A stretch of DNA of 64,000 nucleotides from positions 248,001 to 312,000 of the forward strand of contig JACPUR010000001.1 in the NCBI GenBank assembly GCA_016192135.1. Direction: 5' to 3'. This document shows positions 7,865 to 16,276 of this stretch, in pieces; positions within the stretch are counted from its first letter, which is position 1, and each line of letters starts with the position of its first letter. Source of the DNA: Candidatus Tectomicrobia bacterium. GTDB taxonomy: Bacteria > UBA8248. The notes beneath the pieces are model-generated. The model was not told the DNA's origin, did no database searches, and saw only the letters and a list, made by a program, of their open reading frames with translations. The translations under genes were made by a program, and so were the position numbers.

Positions 7865-9162
7865 GGGAAGGCCGGGAGGTCTGGATCACCGGGGCGGGCA
7901 TGGTCAGCCCCCTGGGGGGGAGCCTGGAGGCGTCCTGGCGGGGCGTCCGCGAGGGGCGCACCGGAATCGCGCGCCACCCCCGGCCGGAGGGCTCCTCCTT
8001 CCCGGAGCGGTTCCTCTACCGGGGCGAGATCGCAGGCTTCGAGGAGCCCCCCGAGGGGTCCCCCAAGCTCGCCAGCCAGCGGAAGTTCCTGAACCGGAGC
8101 TCCATCCTCGGCCTGCACGCCGTGAGGGAGGCGCTGGCCCGATCCGGAGCAGACCCGGCCGCCCTCCCGCCCGAGCGCAAGTCGCTCTACGTCGGCGCCG
8201 GGGACTTCACCCGGCTGGGCAGCCTGGAGTTCTATTCCGCCCTGCGGCAAACGGCGGGCCCGGATTGGAAGGCACCCGAGGCCGGCGCCCTGAACGAGGC
8301 CGTCCTCCACCAGGTCAACCCCTTCTTCCTCCTCGAGGGGCTCACCAACAACATCTTCAGCTACCTCACCGCGCAGTACGAGATGATGGGCCCGAACGGG
8401 AGCTTCTCGAGTCTCTCGGCCACCGGGAGCCAGGCTCTCGAGTGCTGCGAGCGCGTCCTCCGCATGGGGGAGGCCGACCTCGGCATCGCCGTGGGGTGCG
8501 GCTCCTGGTCGAACCCGATCATCCTCTTCGAGCTGGAGGGGCTGGGCATCCTCTCCCAGGCGCGCGACGGCGCGGCCTCCTTCCGCCCCTTCGACCGGAG
8601 GCGGGACGGTTTCTTCCCGGCGGAGGGAGCCGCCGCCCTGGTGCTCGAGCCGGCGGAGATTGCCCGCGCGCGCGGCGCCAGGCCCCTGGGCCGTATCCTG
8701 GGGACGGGGAACTTCCAGGAGCTCTCCCCGGAGCGCAGCCTGGCCGCCCCGCGCGAGGCGGCGGGGAAGGCGTGCCGGGTGGCGCTCGCCGAGAGCGGGC
8801 TCGGGGCGGGGGAGATGGCGTTCGTCCTCCCCCACGGGAGCGGGACTCCGGGCGGCGACGCGGCGGAGCTCGCGGCCCTGAAGTCGTTCTTCGAGGCGGA
8901 GGGCGCCTCCCTCCCCCTCTCGGGCCTCAAGCCCTACACCGGCCACATGGGGGCCGCGAGCGATCTGGGGGAGATTCTCTTCGGCCTCAAGGCCCTGGAG
9001 GAGGGGTCTCTCCCCCCCACCCCCGGCTTCGAGCGGGCGGACCCCGGGCTGGAGGGGCTGGACATCCCTTCGGCCCCGCGCTCCGTGAAGGGCGCCGCCT
9101 TCCTCTCCCTGAGCCTGGGGCTGGGCGGCCAGGCCTCGGCCCTCGTCGTCGCCCTCCCGTGA
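7861..9162 (+). CDS. Ketosynthase homologue with catalytic Cys replaced by Ser
   Basis: 433 residues from a GTG that overlaps the previous stop; VWITGAGMVSPLGG is a normal KS N-terminus. The two catalytic His are kept (His325 in PHGSGT, His362 in YTGHMG) but the nucleophile position is Ser186 (SSLSATGS). Such a protein could be a chain-length-factor-like partner, a decarboxylase, or an esterase/transferase using Ser, as in some KS-fold acyltransferases; sequence alone does not decide. It is longer around residues 120-180 than the other KS proteins here. The next gene starts inside its stop codon (GTGA). Confidence 0.82.
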   Translation: MREGREVWITGAGMVSPLGGSLEASWRGVREGRTGIARHPRPEGSSFPERFLYRGEIAGFEEPPEGSPKLASQRKFLNRSSILGLHAVREALARSGADPAALPPERKSLYVGAGDFTRLGSLEFYSALRQTAGPDWKAPEAGALNEAVLHQVNPFFLLEGLTNNIFSYLTAQYEMMGPNGSFSSLSATGSQALECCERVLRMGEADLGIAVGCGSWSNPIILFELEGLGILSQARDGAASFRPFDRRRDGFFPAEGAAALVLEPAEIARARGARPLGRILGTGNFQELSPERSLAAPREAAGKACRVALAESGLGAGEMAFVLPHGSGTPGGDAAELAALKSFFEAEGASLPLSGLKPYTGHMGAASDLGEILFGLKALEEGSLPPTPGFERADPGLEGLDIPSAPRSVKGAAFLSLSLGLGGQASALVVALP

Positions 9163-10121
9163 GCGCCGCCCTCTCCCCCGCGCCCAAGAAGCGCCGCCGC
9201 AGCAAGGACAAGGGGCCCCTCCGGCAGTGGGCCGAGTTCGCCCTGGCCTTCTCCGCCGTGGGGCTCGTGCGCGCGCTCCCGTACTGGGCCTGCCGCGCCC
9301 TCGCGGCGGCTGCCGGGGAGGGCATCTTCTGGCTCGCCCCCCGCCGCAGGCGCGTGGCGCGCCTCAACCTGCGCATCGCCTTCCCCGGGATGCCCGAGGC
9401 GGAGCGCACCCGGGTGGCGCGGGCGAGCTGCCGCTCGTTCGTCCTGACGGGGCTGGAGGGGGTGAAGCTCCTCTACCGCTTCGACGCGGCGAAGGCGCGG
9501 GAGTACACCCGCCGCAGCGTGGAGGGCGCGGACGCCCTGCTCGCGCGGGTGCGCGCCCTGCACGAGGAGGCGGGCGGCTGCATCTTCGTGGCCCCCCACC
9601 TGGGCAACTGGGAGTTCCTCCTCCACGCGGCCGCCCTCGCGGGAATCCCGCTCGTCATCGTGGTGCGGCCGCTCGACAACGCGCGGCTCGAGAAGTACCT
9701 CTTCGGGATGCGCGCCGGCTCGGGCCAGGAGATACTCTCCAAGCGCGACGCCTTCTTTCACCTGCGGACGGCCCTGCGCCGGGGCCGGTCGGTGGGCATC
9801 CTCGCGGATCAGCACGCGGGCGCGCGGGGGATGGACGCGCCCTTCTTCGGCCGCCCGGCGAGCACCACCACCGCGCCGGCGTCGCTGGCCGTGCATTTCG
9901 GCCGGCCCATCGTGCTGGCGGCCTGCCTGCGCCGGGAGGACGGGCGGGGGCACTGGGGCCTCCTGGGGGAGCCCCTATGGCCCGGGCGGGAGGCGGATTC
10001 CCTGGCCGAGGTCGCCCGGCTGACGGCCGCCCTCAACGCGCAGATGGAGGACTTCATCCGCCGGGCGCCGGGGCAGTACCTCTGGATGCACGACCGCTGG
10101 AAATTGTTGAGAGGTAGATAG
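9159..10121 (+). CDS. LpxL/HtrB-family lipid acyltransferase
   Basis: 320 residues from a GTG overlapping the previous stop. A basic N-terminus (KKRRRSKDK) precedes a hydrophobic stretch at about 26-60, and the HxxxxE acyltransferase motif is His147 to Glu152 in APHLGNWE. The family moves acyl chains from acyl-ACP to lipid A or similar lipids at the inner membrane. As the last gene of the operon it probably attaches the finished chain to a membrane lipid carrier, as LPLAT proteins do in aryl-polyene clusters (analogy). Specificity for lipid A is unproven. Repeats follow immediately. Confidence 0.88.
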   Translation: MSAALSPAPKKRRRSKDKGPLRQWAEFALAFSAVGLVRALPYWACRALAAAAGEGIFWLAPRRRRVARLNLRIAFPGMPEAERTRVARASCRSFVLTGLEGVKLLYRFDAAKAREYTRRSVEGADALLARVRALHEEAGGCIFVAPHLGNWEFLLHAAALAGIPLVIVVRPLDNARLEKYLFGMRAGSGQEILSKRDAFFHLRTALRRGRSVGILADQHAGARGMDAPFFGRPASTTTAPASLAVHFGRPIVLAACLRREDGRGHWGLLGEPLWPGREADSLAEVARLTAALNAQMEDFIRRAPGQYLWMHDRWKLLRGR

Positions 10122-10144
10122 GCGGGGCCGGAGGTGATGGTGCC

Positions 10145-10291
10145 GTAGGGGCGATGCTTGCCTTCCTTCGCCCGCTGAAGCGGGCTTCGCGAAGGCGGGT
10201 CATCGCCCCGGCAACGGAATGGGGCGAACACGAGGTTCGCCCCTGCGGATCATCAGGTCGGGGTCGCAGGGGCGGCCGGCCGCCCCTGCGG
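10145..10291. repeat. Family A repeat cluster (three units)
   Basis: GTAGGGGCGATGCTT opens a long imperfect hairpin closing at TCATCGCCCC. Then comes GGGGCGAACACGAGGTTCGC with a CCCCTGCGG end, and at 10265-10290 a perfect 26-base palindrome with CGCAGGGGCGG arms around GGCCGGCC. It fills the gap between the lipid operon and the convergent sensor-kinase gene. Confidence 0.85.
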
Positions 10292-10316
10292 ATGGGCTCC
10301 GCGGCGGGCTTTGCGC

Positions 10317-12017
10317 CTAGGCGGCATTCCTGTCCTTGTTGTTTGTCGGCTCGCCCGCGAGGGCGGGAAGGCGGATGAAGAAAGCGGCCCCTCCGCCGGG
10401 GTCGCTTTCGGCCCAGATTTTCCCGCCGTGGCTCTCGATGATCCCGTGGGAGACGGAAAGCCCCAGCCCGGTTCCCTTGTCCTCGGGCTTGGTGGTGAAG
10501 AAGGGGTCGAAAATCCTGGCCAGGACATCCGGCGGTATCCCTTTCCCGGTATCCCCCACGCGAATCTCCCACCAGCGGTCTTGATCCTCCGGCACCTCCC
10601 TCAAGCCGACCGACAGCCTGCCTCCCCCCGGCATGGCGTCCACGGCGTTCTTGATGATGTTGACGAGCACCTGCTGGAGCTGGTTCCGGTCGCCCTTCAC
10701 GAGATGATTCTCTCCCCCCAGTTCCACCTCGGCCTGGATGCTCAGGAGGCGGAACTCGTGGCTGAAGGCCTCAAGGGAATCCGCGACCACCTTGTCCAGG
10801 TTGACGGGCTCGATGTGCACCGGATTGTCCCGGGAGAAGCGGCGGAGGTTCTCGCAGATGCGGGTGATTCGCGCTACGTTCCGGACGATCACATCCGCCG
10901 TTTTGCGGGCGGGGCTCTCGTCGGGGTTCTCCCACTGCATCCGCTGGGCGTGGAGCCCGATGATGTTCGCCGGGTTCAGTATCTCGTGGGCGGCGCCCGC
11001 CGCGAGGGTGCCCAAGGAGGAAAGCTTCTCGGCCCGGACGATCATTTCCTGGCTTTTCTGGAGCTTCTCCAGCGCGTCCCTCAGGCGCTTGATATACAGC
11101 TGCCGCTCCACCTCCAACCGCTTGCGCGCCGTGATGTCCCGGATCATGACGGTGAAGGTCAATTTGCCGTCCGTCAGGTAACTCGAAAACGAAACCTCGA
11201 CGGGGAACCCCTTGCCGTCCTCGGAGCGCCCGACCGATTCGATCCGTTCTCCCGTCCCCCGAAGCGCATACTCTTTCGCCAAGGCCTGCGCCGGATCGGC
11301 GCCGAAGATCGCCGGCGATTCCTGGGGCAACAGCATGCCGATGGGCCTCCCGGCCGCCGCCGCCTCGGAATAGCCGAACATTTCTTCCGCCGGCTTGTTG
11401 AACCGCACGATCCGCAGGCTCTCGTCCAGGGAGATGATCGCGTCCGCCGCGTTGTCGAGGATGCTCTGGACGAACATCCTCGACCGGGTCAAGTCTTCCC
11501 AGGCCCGGTTCAGGAGGCGGAGGGGCAGCAGGCGGAACCCGGCATGGATGAGGACGCCGAGCAAGGCGCCGAGCAGCGCGAAAAAGCCGGTTCGCGCGAT
11601 GATCCCGCGAAGCGACTGGCTGATCTCGATCCGCCCGGCGTCGCGGCCCGACTCGAATATCTTCTCCTTGACCGTCAGGGATGGAGGCGGGACGTCCTCT
11701 CCGTGCTGGACGACGAGCCTGTTCGCGGAATCGAACACGCGGCGCGCTCCCTCGGCGTCCCGGCCGATCATGTTTTCGAACATCTCGGTCAGCCGGTAAC
11801 TCTCGTACCGCCACATCTGGGGGCTGTGGCCGATCCGCTGCGAGAGCATGTAGGCGTCGACCTGGGCTTCTTTTTCCATGGATCCGGACAGGAAGGTGTA
11901 CGCGGCCAGGAAGTAGACCGAGGGGAAGCTGAGGGCGACCACGGCGGCCGCGATGGCCGCCATCCGGGCTATCCTCCGGAGAGCCTCTTCGTCGCCCGCT
12001 TGCCGGATGGTGGACAT
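10317..12017 (-). CDS. PAS-domain sensor histidine kinase
   Basis: 566 residues. There are two transmembrane segments (about 18-42 and 140-165) around a small periplasmic domain, then a PAS domain (about 185-300, DNAADAIISLDESLRIVRFN), a coiled linker, HisKA with the phospho-His in AGAAHEILNPANI, and HATPase_c with NIIKNAVDAM, GDTGKGIP, FFTTK and GTGLGLS. It begins 10 bases after the binding-protein gene at 12028, so the two form one transcript and the kinase may respond to that protein's ligand. No response regulator is encoded next to it, so its partner is elsewhere. The ligand is unknown. Confidence 0.92.
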   Translation of the reverse strand: MSTIRQAGDEEALRRIARMAAIAAAVVALSFPSVYFLAAYTFLSGSMEKEAQVDAYMLSQRIGHSPQMWRYESYRLTEMFENMIGRDAEGARRVFDSANRLVVQHGEDVPPPSLTVKEKIFESGRDAGRIEISQSLRGIIARTGFFALLGALLGVLIHAGFRLLPLRLLNRAWEDLTRSRMFVQSILDNAADAIISLDESLRIVRFNKPAEEMFGYSEAAAAGRPIGMLLPQESPAIFGADPAQALAKEYALRGTGERIESVGRSEDGKGFPVEVSFSSYLTDGKLTFTVMIRDITARKRLEVERQLYIKRLRDALEKLQKSQEMIVRAEKLSSLGTLAAGAAHEILNPANIIGLHAQRMQWENPDESPARKTADVIVRNVARITRICENLRRFSRDNPVHIEPVNLDKVVADSLEAFSHEFRLLSIQAEVELGGENHLVKGDRNQLQQVLVNIIKNAVDAMPGGGRLSVGLREVPEDQDRWWEIRVGDTGKGIPPDVLARIFDPFFTTKPEDKGTGLGLSVSHGIIESHGGKIWAESDPGGGAAFFIRLPALAGEPTNNKDRNAA

Positions 12018-12027
12018 GGGGCTCCGC

Positions 12028-12864
12028 TCAATTCGCCCAGTGGCCCGTCTCGCGGAGGATTCCGCGGCCCTGGGGGGACCGGACGAAGTCGATGAACTGC
12101 TGGACGGCCGGCGAAGGCTTCTTCGGGCCGAAGGCCAGGAACAGCCGCTTGAAGAAGGGGTAGCTCCCGTTCGCGACGTTCTCGGGCGTGGGAGCGGCGC
12201 CGTCCAGCGAAAGCGGCTTCAACGGGCGCTTCTCGGAGAGGATGATGGCCAGCGTGGACGAGCCCATGGCGCCGGGGATCTTCTGGATGGCGTCCGCGTT
12301 CTCCTGGTCCGAGGTCCCGATGACCAGGCCCTTGCGCTGGACCGCTTTCTGGATCGCCTGGCGCATGGCGGGAGACATGCCCTCCAGCGCCTCGGTGTCC
12401 GAGTCGCCCTTGGGGCGGAGGACCAGGCGGAGAGGGCTGCCGTCGGGCCAGGCGGTCACTTTGCCCGAGTAGATTTCGGCGAGCCGCTGGAGGGTGAAGC
12501 CTTGCGGGGCGTCCGCCTTCGCCGTGACGATGACGAAGGGGCTCCGGCCGTATTCCACCCCCGTTATCCCCCCGGCGCGCTCGCGCTCCTTCAGCGGCCG
12601 CGAGAGGAGGGCCAGATCGATGGCTCCATCCGTGAGGGCCCGGAGGCCGCCGGTCGTCCCCAGGCTGGGGAAGATGGTGAACTGGACGCCCGGGCGGGTC
12701 TTGCCGAACGCCTCCACCAGCCGCCTCATGGTGCCTAAGTTCGTGCCCGACCCCCCCATCTTGACGGTTTCGGCGGGGACGGCCGGGGCGGGGAGGGCCA
12801 AGGTCAGGGCGAATACGAGAAGAGGCGCGAATCCCGCCGCGGGTGTCTCTCTCCAGGCGTACAT
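12028..12864 (-). CDS. Periplasmic PstS-like substrate-binding protein
   Basis: 278 residues from the ATG at 12864, which has GGGAG at good spacing; an ATG at 12870 would add two residues. An N-terminal signal peptide (LLVFALTLALPAPAVPAE) is followed by MGGSGTNLG, the phosphate/oxyanion-loop pattern of PstS-type proteins, and LLSRPLKE, which resembles the S-R element of that family. It is exported to the periplasm and probably binds phosphate or another oxyanion. No ABC permease or ATPase is adjacent; instead a histidine kinase follows, suggesting a sensing rather than an uptake role (inference). Confidence 0.82.
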   Translation of the reverse strand: MYAWRETPAAGFAPLLVFALTLALPAPAVPAETVKMGGSGTNLGTMRRLVEAFGKTRPGVQFTIFPSLGTTGGLRALTDGAIDLALLSRPLKERERAGGITGVEYGRSPFVIVTAKADAPQGFTLQRLAEIYSGKVTAWPDGSPLRLVLRPKGDSDTEALEGMSPAMRQAIQKAVQRKGLVIGTSDQENADAIQKIPGAMGSSTLAIILSEKRPLKPLSLDGAAPTPENVANGSYPFFKRLFLAFGPKKPSPAVQQFIDFVRSPQGRGILRETGHWAN

Positions 12865-12998
12865 GGACATTCTCCCGAAAGGCCATCCTGCACGTCTTGG
12901 GGTATTTTCTCCGCCTGACGGTACATAAGCCGCGCCAAGCGGGCAAGCGCCGGAATTCCGGAGCGCCCCCGCCTGCAAGGGCGGCGGTTCCACCCCCC

Positions 12999-13388
12999 TC
13001 AGCGGACCGCCCCGCGCAGGCTCCCGAGGAAGGGCCGGCCCGTCCCGGCGAGCCTGGCCTCGAGCTTGAGGGTGCAGTCGCAGCCGCCGCAGTGGGGATA
13101 GCCCTCGCAGTCCTCGAGGCGCCGGGCGAAGCGGATGTCGATGGCTTCGAAATACTCCCGCCAGTAGGGGAGCTCCTCGGCGAGCTCCTGGCCCGGCCCG
13201 AAGGCCTCCCGGCAGTAGCAGACCTCGAGCCAGCGCACCTGGCCTTCTTCCGTCAGCCGGGCCTCCTCCATGCAGCGGAGAAACTCGCCGTGGGCGATGG
13301 AGCCCCGCCCCAGGGCGCCCGACTCCACGGCCTTGAGCAGGGCCTCCTCCCGGCCCGGCTTCACCCGGGCCCGCACCAGGTACCGCAT
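12999..13388 (-). CDS. Small conserved protein with CxxC..CxC cluster
   Basis: 129 residues from the ATG at 13388, which has GGAGAAG eight bases upstream; an in-frame start further upstream lacks a ribosome site. MRYLVRARVKPGREEALLKAVE looks like a ferredoxin-fold dimeric alpha/beta barrel start. The distinctive element is CEGYPHCGGCDC around 103-114, four Cys in a short span that could bind a metal. Other Cys lie at RCMEEA and VCYCREAF. I do not assign a function. It lies between the binding-protein operon and glgA, transcribed away from glgA. Confidence 0.7.
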   Translation of the reverse strand: MRYLVRARVKPGREEALLKAVESGALGRGSIAHGEFLRCMEEARLTEEGQVRWLEVCYCREAFGPGQELAEELPYWREYFEAIDIRFARRLEDCEGYPHCGGCDCTLKLEARLAGTGRPFLGSLRGAVR

Positions 13389-13472
13389 CGGCTTCTCCAG
13401 GAATGGCGGCCTCTCCCGTGCGGAAAATTCTACCATCGGACGCCGGGGGCCGGAATTCGCCTCTCGGCGCCG

Positions 13473-13501
13473 TTGTTACCTGGCGGGGGGTAAGGTAGGA
13501 T
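13473..13501 (+). promoter_or_regulatory. Candidate sigma70 promoter for glgA
   Basis: TTGTTA (13473-13478), a 17-base spacer and TAGGAT (13496-13501) lie about 50 bases before the glgA ATG. The fit to TTGACA/TATAAT is moderate. Confidence 0.45.
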
Positions 13502-13552
13502 GGCCGCTGAACGGCCCGGGAGCGGTTTTTCATTCACTTGGACGCCCGAGAG

Positions 13553-15025
13553 ATGAGCCCTCAACCCCGCGTGGCGATGGTGGCGAGCGAGATGTTCCCC
13601 TTCGCCAAGTCCGGCGGCCTGGGGGACGTCCTGGGGGCGCTGCCCGCCGCCCTGGCCCGGCACGGGGCCGAAGTTTCAGTCTTCCTGCCCGCCTACAAGT
13701 CCGTCATCCAGCGCGGCGGCTTCACCGCCCCGAACGGGGGCTACCCCGACGCCTTCGGCGGGCCCGATATCCGCTACACCGCCTTCCAGGCCGAGCACGA
13801 GGGGGTGCGGGTGTACGCCGTGCGGTGCGGCGACCTCTTCGACCGCGAGGGCTTCTACGGCGACGACCGGGGCGAGTACCCGGACAACGCGCTGCGCTTC
13901 TCGCGCTTCTGCCGCGGCGTCCTCTCCATCCTGGGCCAGAGGGAGTCCCCGCCCGACATCCTCCATTGCCACGACTGGCAGTCGGCCCTGGTCCCGGCCC
14001 TGCTCAAGACCCGCCTCGGGGGCTCCCCCGCCTGGTCGCGCACCGCCTCGGTGATGACCATCCACAACCTGGGCTACCAGGGCCGCTACGGGAGCGCCGA
14101 GTTCCAGCACACCGGCCTGCCGCCCGAGGCCTTCGGCATCGGGGGCGTCGAGTTCTACGGCGACCTGAACCTCCTGAAGGGAGGCATCGTGAGCGCCGAG
14201 GTCGTCTCGACGGTGAGCGAGTCCTACGCGCAGGAGATCCAGACCTCCGAGCAGGGGCAGGGCCTCGAGGGCGTCATCGCCTCCCGGGCGGGGGACCTCC
14301 TCGGGATCATGAACGGCGTGGACTACACCGTGTGGGACCCCGCGAACGATCCCCACCTGCCCGCGGCATACTCGCGCGAGGACATGGAGGGCAAGGCCGC
14401 CTGCCGCCGCGCGCTGCGCGCGGAGCTCGGCCTCAAGGGCGGGAACCACATGCCGCTCTGCGTGATGATCGCCCGGCTGGCTTCCCAGAAGGGGATGGAG
14501 CTCCTCCTGGAGACGCTGGAGGACCTCCTCTGGACGGGGCTCGAGGTCGCCGTCCTCGGCACGGGCGAGGTCGTCTACGAGACGGCGCTCCGCCGGGCGG
14601 CCGAGCGGCACCACAAGCAGATGGCCTTCCGCGGGCTGTTCAACGAGCGCCTGGCCCACCTCTTCTTCGCGGGGGGCGACCTTCTCCTCATGCCCTCCCG
14701 CTACGAGCCCGCCGGGCTGAACCAGCTCTACGCCATGCGGTACGGCACCCTGCCCCTGGTGCGGAAGGTGGGCGGGCTGGCGTCCTCGGTGATCGCCCAC
14801 AAGGAGATCGACCTCGAGCGGGACACGGGCTTCCAGTTCCAGGAGATGAGCGCGGGCGAGTTCTTCTGGACGGTGGTCCGCGCCTGCCGCGCCTTCGAGG
14901 ACAAGGGAGCCTGGGGGCGGCTCGTGTGGAACGCGATGACCCAGGATTTCAGCTGGGACCGCGTCGTGCCCCGGTACCTGGAGCTCTACGAGGGCGCCCT
15001 GGCCCGGCGGGCGGCGCGGGGGTGA
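13553..15025 (+). CDS. glgA: Glycogen synthase (ADP-glucose), GT5
   Basis: 490 residues from the ATG at 13553 (GAGAG before it); a TTG 15 bases upstream is less likely. The GT5 signature AKSGGLGDV lies at 18-26, where ADP-glucose is bound, and the C-terminal SRYEPAGLNQLYAMRYG motif is complete. It should add glucose from ADP-glucose to the growing alpha-1,4-glucan. It is followed 23 bases later by glgC, which makes ADP-glucose, so the pair is a glycogen-synthesis operon. No branching enzyme is present in the window. Confidence 0.95.
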   Translation: MSPQPRVAMVASEMFPFAKSGGLGDVLGALPAALARHGAEVSVFLPAYKSVIQRGGFTAPNGGYPDAFGGPDIRYTAFQAEHEGVRVYAVRCGDLFDREGFYGDDRGEYPDNALRFSRFCRGVLSILGQRESPPDILHCHDWQSALVPALLKTRLGGSPAWSRTASVMTIHNLGYQGRYGSAEFQHTGLPPEAFGIGGVEFYGDLNLLKGGIVSAEVVSTVSESYAQEIQTSEQGQGLEGVIASRAGDLLGIMNGVDYTVWDPANDPHLPAAYSREDMEGKAACRRALRAELGLKGGNHMPLCVMIARLASQKGMELLLETLEDLLWTGLEVAVLGTGEVVYETALRRAAERHHKQMAFRGLFNERLAHLFFAGGDLLLMPSRYEPAGLNQLYAMRYGTLPLVRKVGGLASSVIAHKEIDLERDTGFQFQEMSAGEFFWTVVRACRAFEDKGAWGRLVWNAMTQDFSWDRVVPRYLELYEGALARRAARG

Positions 15026-15048
15026 CGCCACCTGCCGGAGACGACACG

Positions 15049-16272
15049 ATGCGGATCCCGAATCCCTCCGTCCTCGCCTTCGTCATGGCGGGAGGCAAGG
15101 GGAGCCGCCTCCACCCCCTCACGCTGGAGCGCGGGAAGCCCGCCGTCCCCTTCGGCTCCAAGTACCGAATCATCGACTTCGTGCTCAGCAACCTCGTGAA
15201 CTCGGGCTATCTGGCCATCTACGTGCTGGTGCAGTACAAGGCCCAGTCCCTCATCGACCACCTGCGGCGCTCCTGGAACATCGGGGGCATCGACGAGCAC
15301 TTCATCGCGGCCGTCCCGCCCCAGCAGCGCGAGGGGGAGTTCTGGTTCAAGGGCACGGCCGACGCCGTCCACCAGAACCGCAACCTGGTGACGGACCACG
15401 ACCCCGACATCGTGCTCGTCTTCGGGGCGGACCACGTCTACCGCATGGACGTGCGGCAGATGGTCGCCTTCCACCTCGATCGCGGGGCGGACGCCACCAT
15501 CTCGGCCCTGCCGGTCCCGGTCGGGGAGGCGGGCGGCTTCGGCATCCTCGCCGTGGACGAGGAGAGCCGGGTCGTCGGCTTCGACGAGAAGCCCGCCCGG
15601 CCCCAGCCCATCCCCGGCGATCCGGCCCGGGCGCTCGCCTCTATGGGGAACTACGTCTTCAGGGCCGAGGTGCTCATGGAGGCGCTCGCGGGGGACGCCG
15701 CGCGCACCGGCGCCCACGACTTCGGCCACACGGTCATCCCGGCCCTCCTCTCCGAGAAGCGCAAGCTCTTCGCCTACGACTTCCTCCGGAACGAGGTCCC
15801 GGGCGTAAAGCCCGGCGAGGAGCACGGCTATTGGCGGGACGTGGGGACCATCCAGGCCTACTGGGACGCCCAGATGGATCTCCTGGGGGCCTGCCCGCGC
15901 TTCGACCTCTCGAACCCGCAGTGGCCCATCCGCACCGGCCCCTACCCGGGGCCCGGCAGCCAGATGGTCGCGGCCGAGGTGCGGGACTCCCTCATCGGCG
16001 AGGGGGTCTGCATCAAGGACGCGCGCGTCCGGCGCTCCATCATCGGCCGGGGGGTGGTGCTGGAGGAGGGGGTCGAGGTCGCCGACTCCATCGTCATGGA
16101 CCATACCGCCGTGGGCGGCGGCGCCCGGGTCGAGCGGGCCATCGTGGACCGCTTCAACCGGATACCGCCCGGGGCGCAGGTCTCGGCCGCCGGGATCTCC
16201 CGCCTTCCCGGCGCCCACCTCGACCCCTCCGGCATCGTCGTCCTCCCCCGCGGCTTCACCTGGGGCGTCTGA
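15049..16272 (+). CDS. glgC: Glucose-1-phosphate adenylyltransferase
   Basis: 407 residues. LAFVMAGGKGSRLHPLT at 9-25 is the nucleotide-binding signature, followed by KPAVPFGSKYRIIDF and QYKAQSLIDHL. GTADAVHQN and GNYVF complete the catalytic domain, and the C-terminal part has the hexapeptide-type beta helix (GEGVCIKDARVRRSIIG). It forms ADP-glucose from ATP and glucose-1-phosphate, the committed step of glycogen synthesis. It follows glgA closely and precedes a peptidase gene by four bases, so the three are probably cotranscribed. Confidence 0.96.
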   Translation: MRIPNPSVLAFVMAGGKGSRLHPLTLERGKPAVPFGSKYRIIDFVLSNLVNSGYLAIYVLVQYKAQSLIDHLRRSWNIGGIDEHFIAAVPPQQREGEFWFKGTADAVHQNRNLVTDHDPDIVLVFGADHVYRMDVRQMVAFHLDRGADATISALPVPVGEAGGFGILAVDEESRVVGFDEKPARPQPIPGDPARALASMGNYVFRAEVLMEALAGDAARTGAHDFGHTVIPALLSEKRKLFAYDFLRNEVPGVKPGEEHGYWRDVGTIQAYWDAQMDLLGACPRFDLSNPQWPIRTGPYPGPGSQMVAAEVRDSLIGEGVCIKDARVRRSIIGRGVVLEEGVEVADSIVMDHTAVGGGARVERAIVDRFNRIPPGAQVSAAGISRLPGAHLDPSGIVVLPRGFTWGV

Positions 16273-16276
16273 GGAA

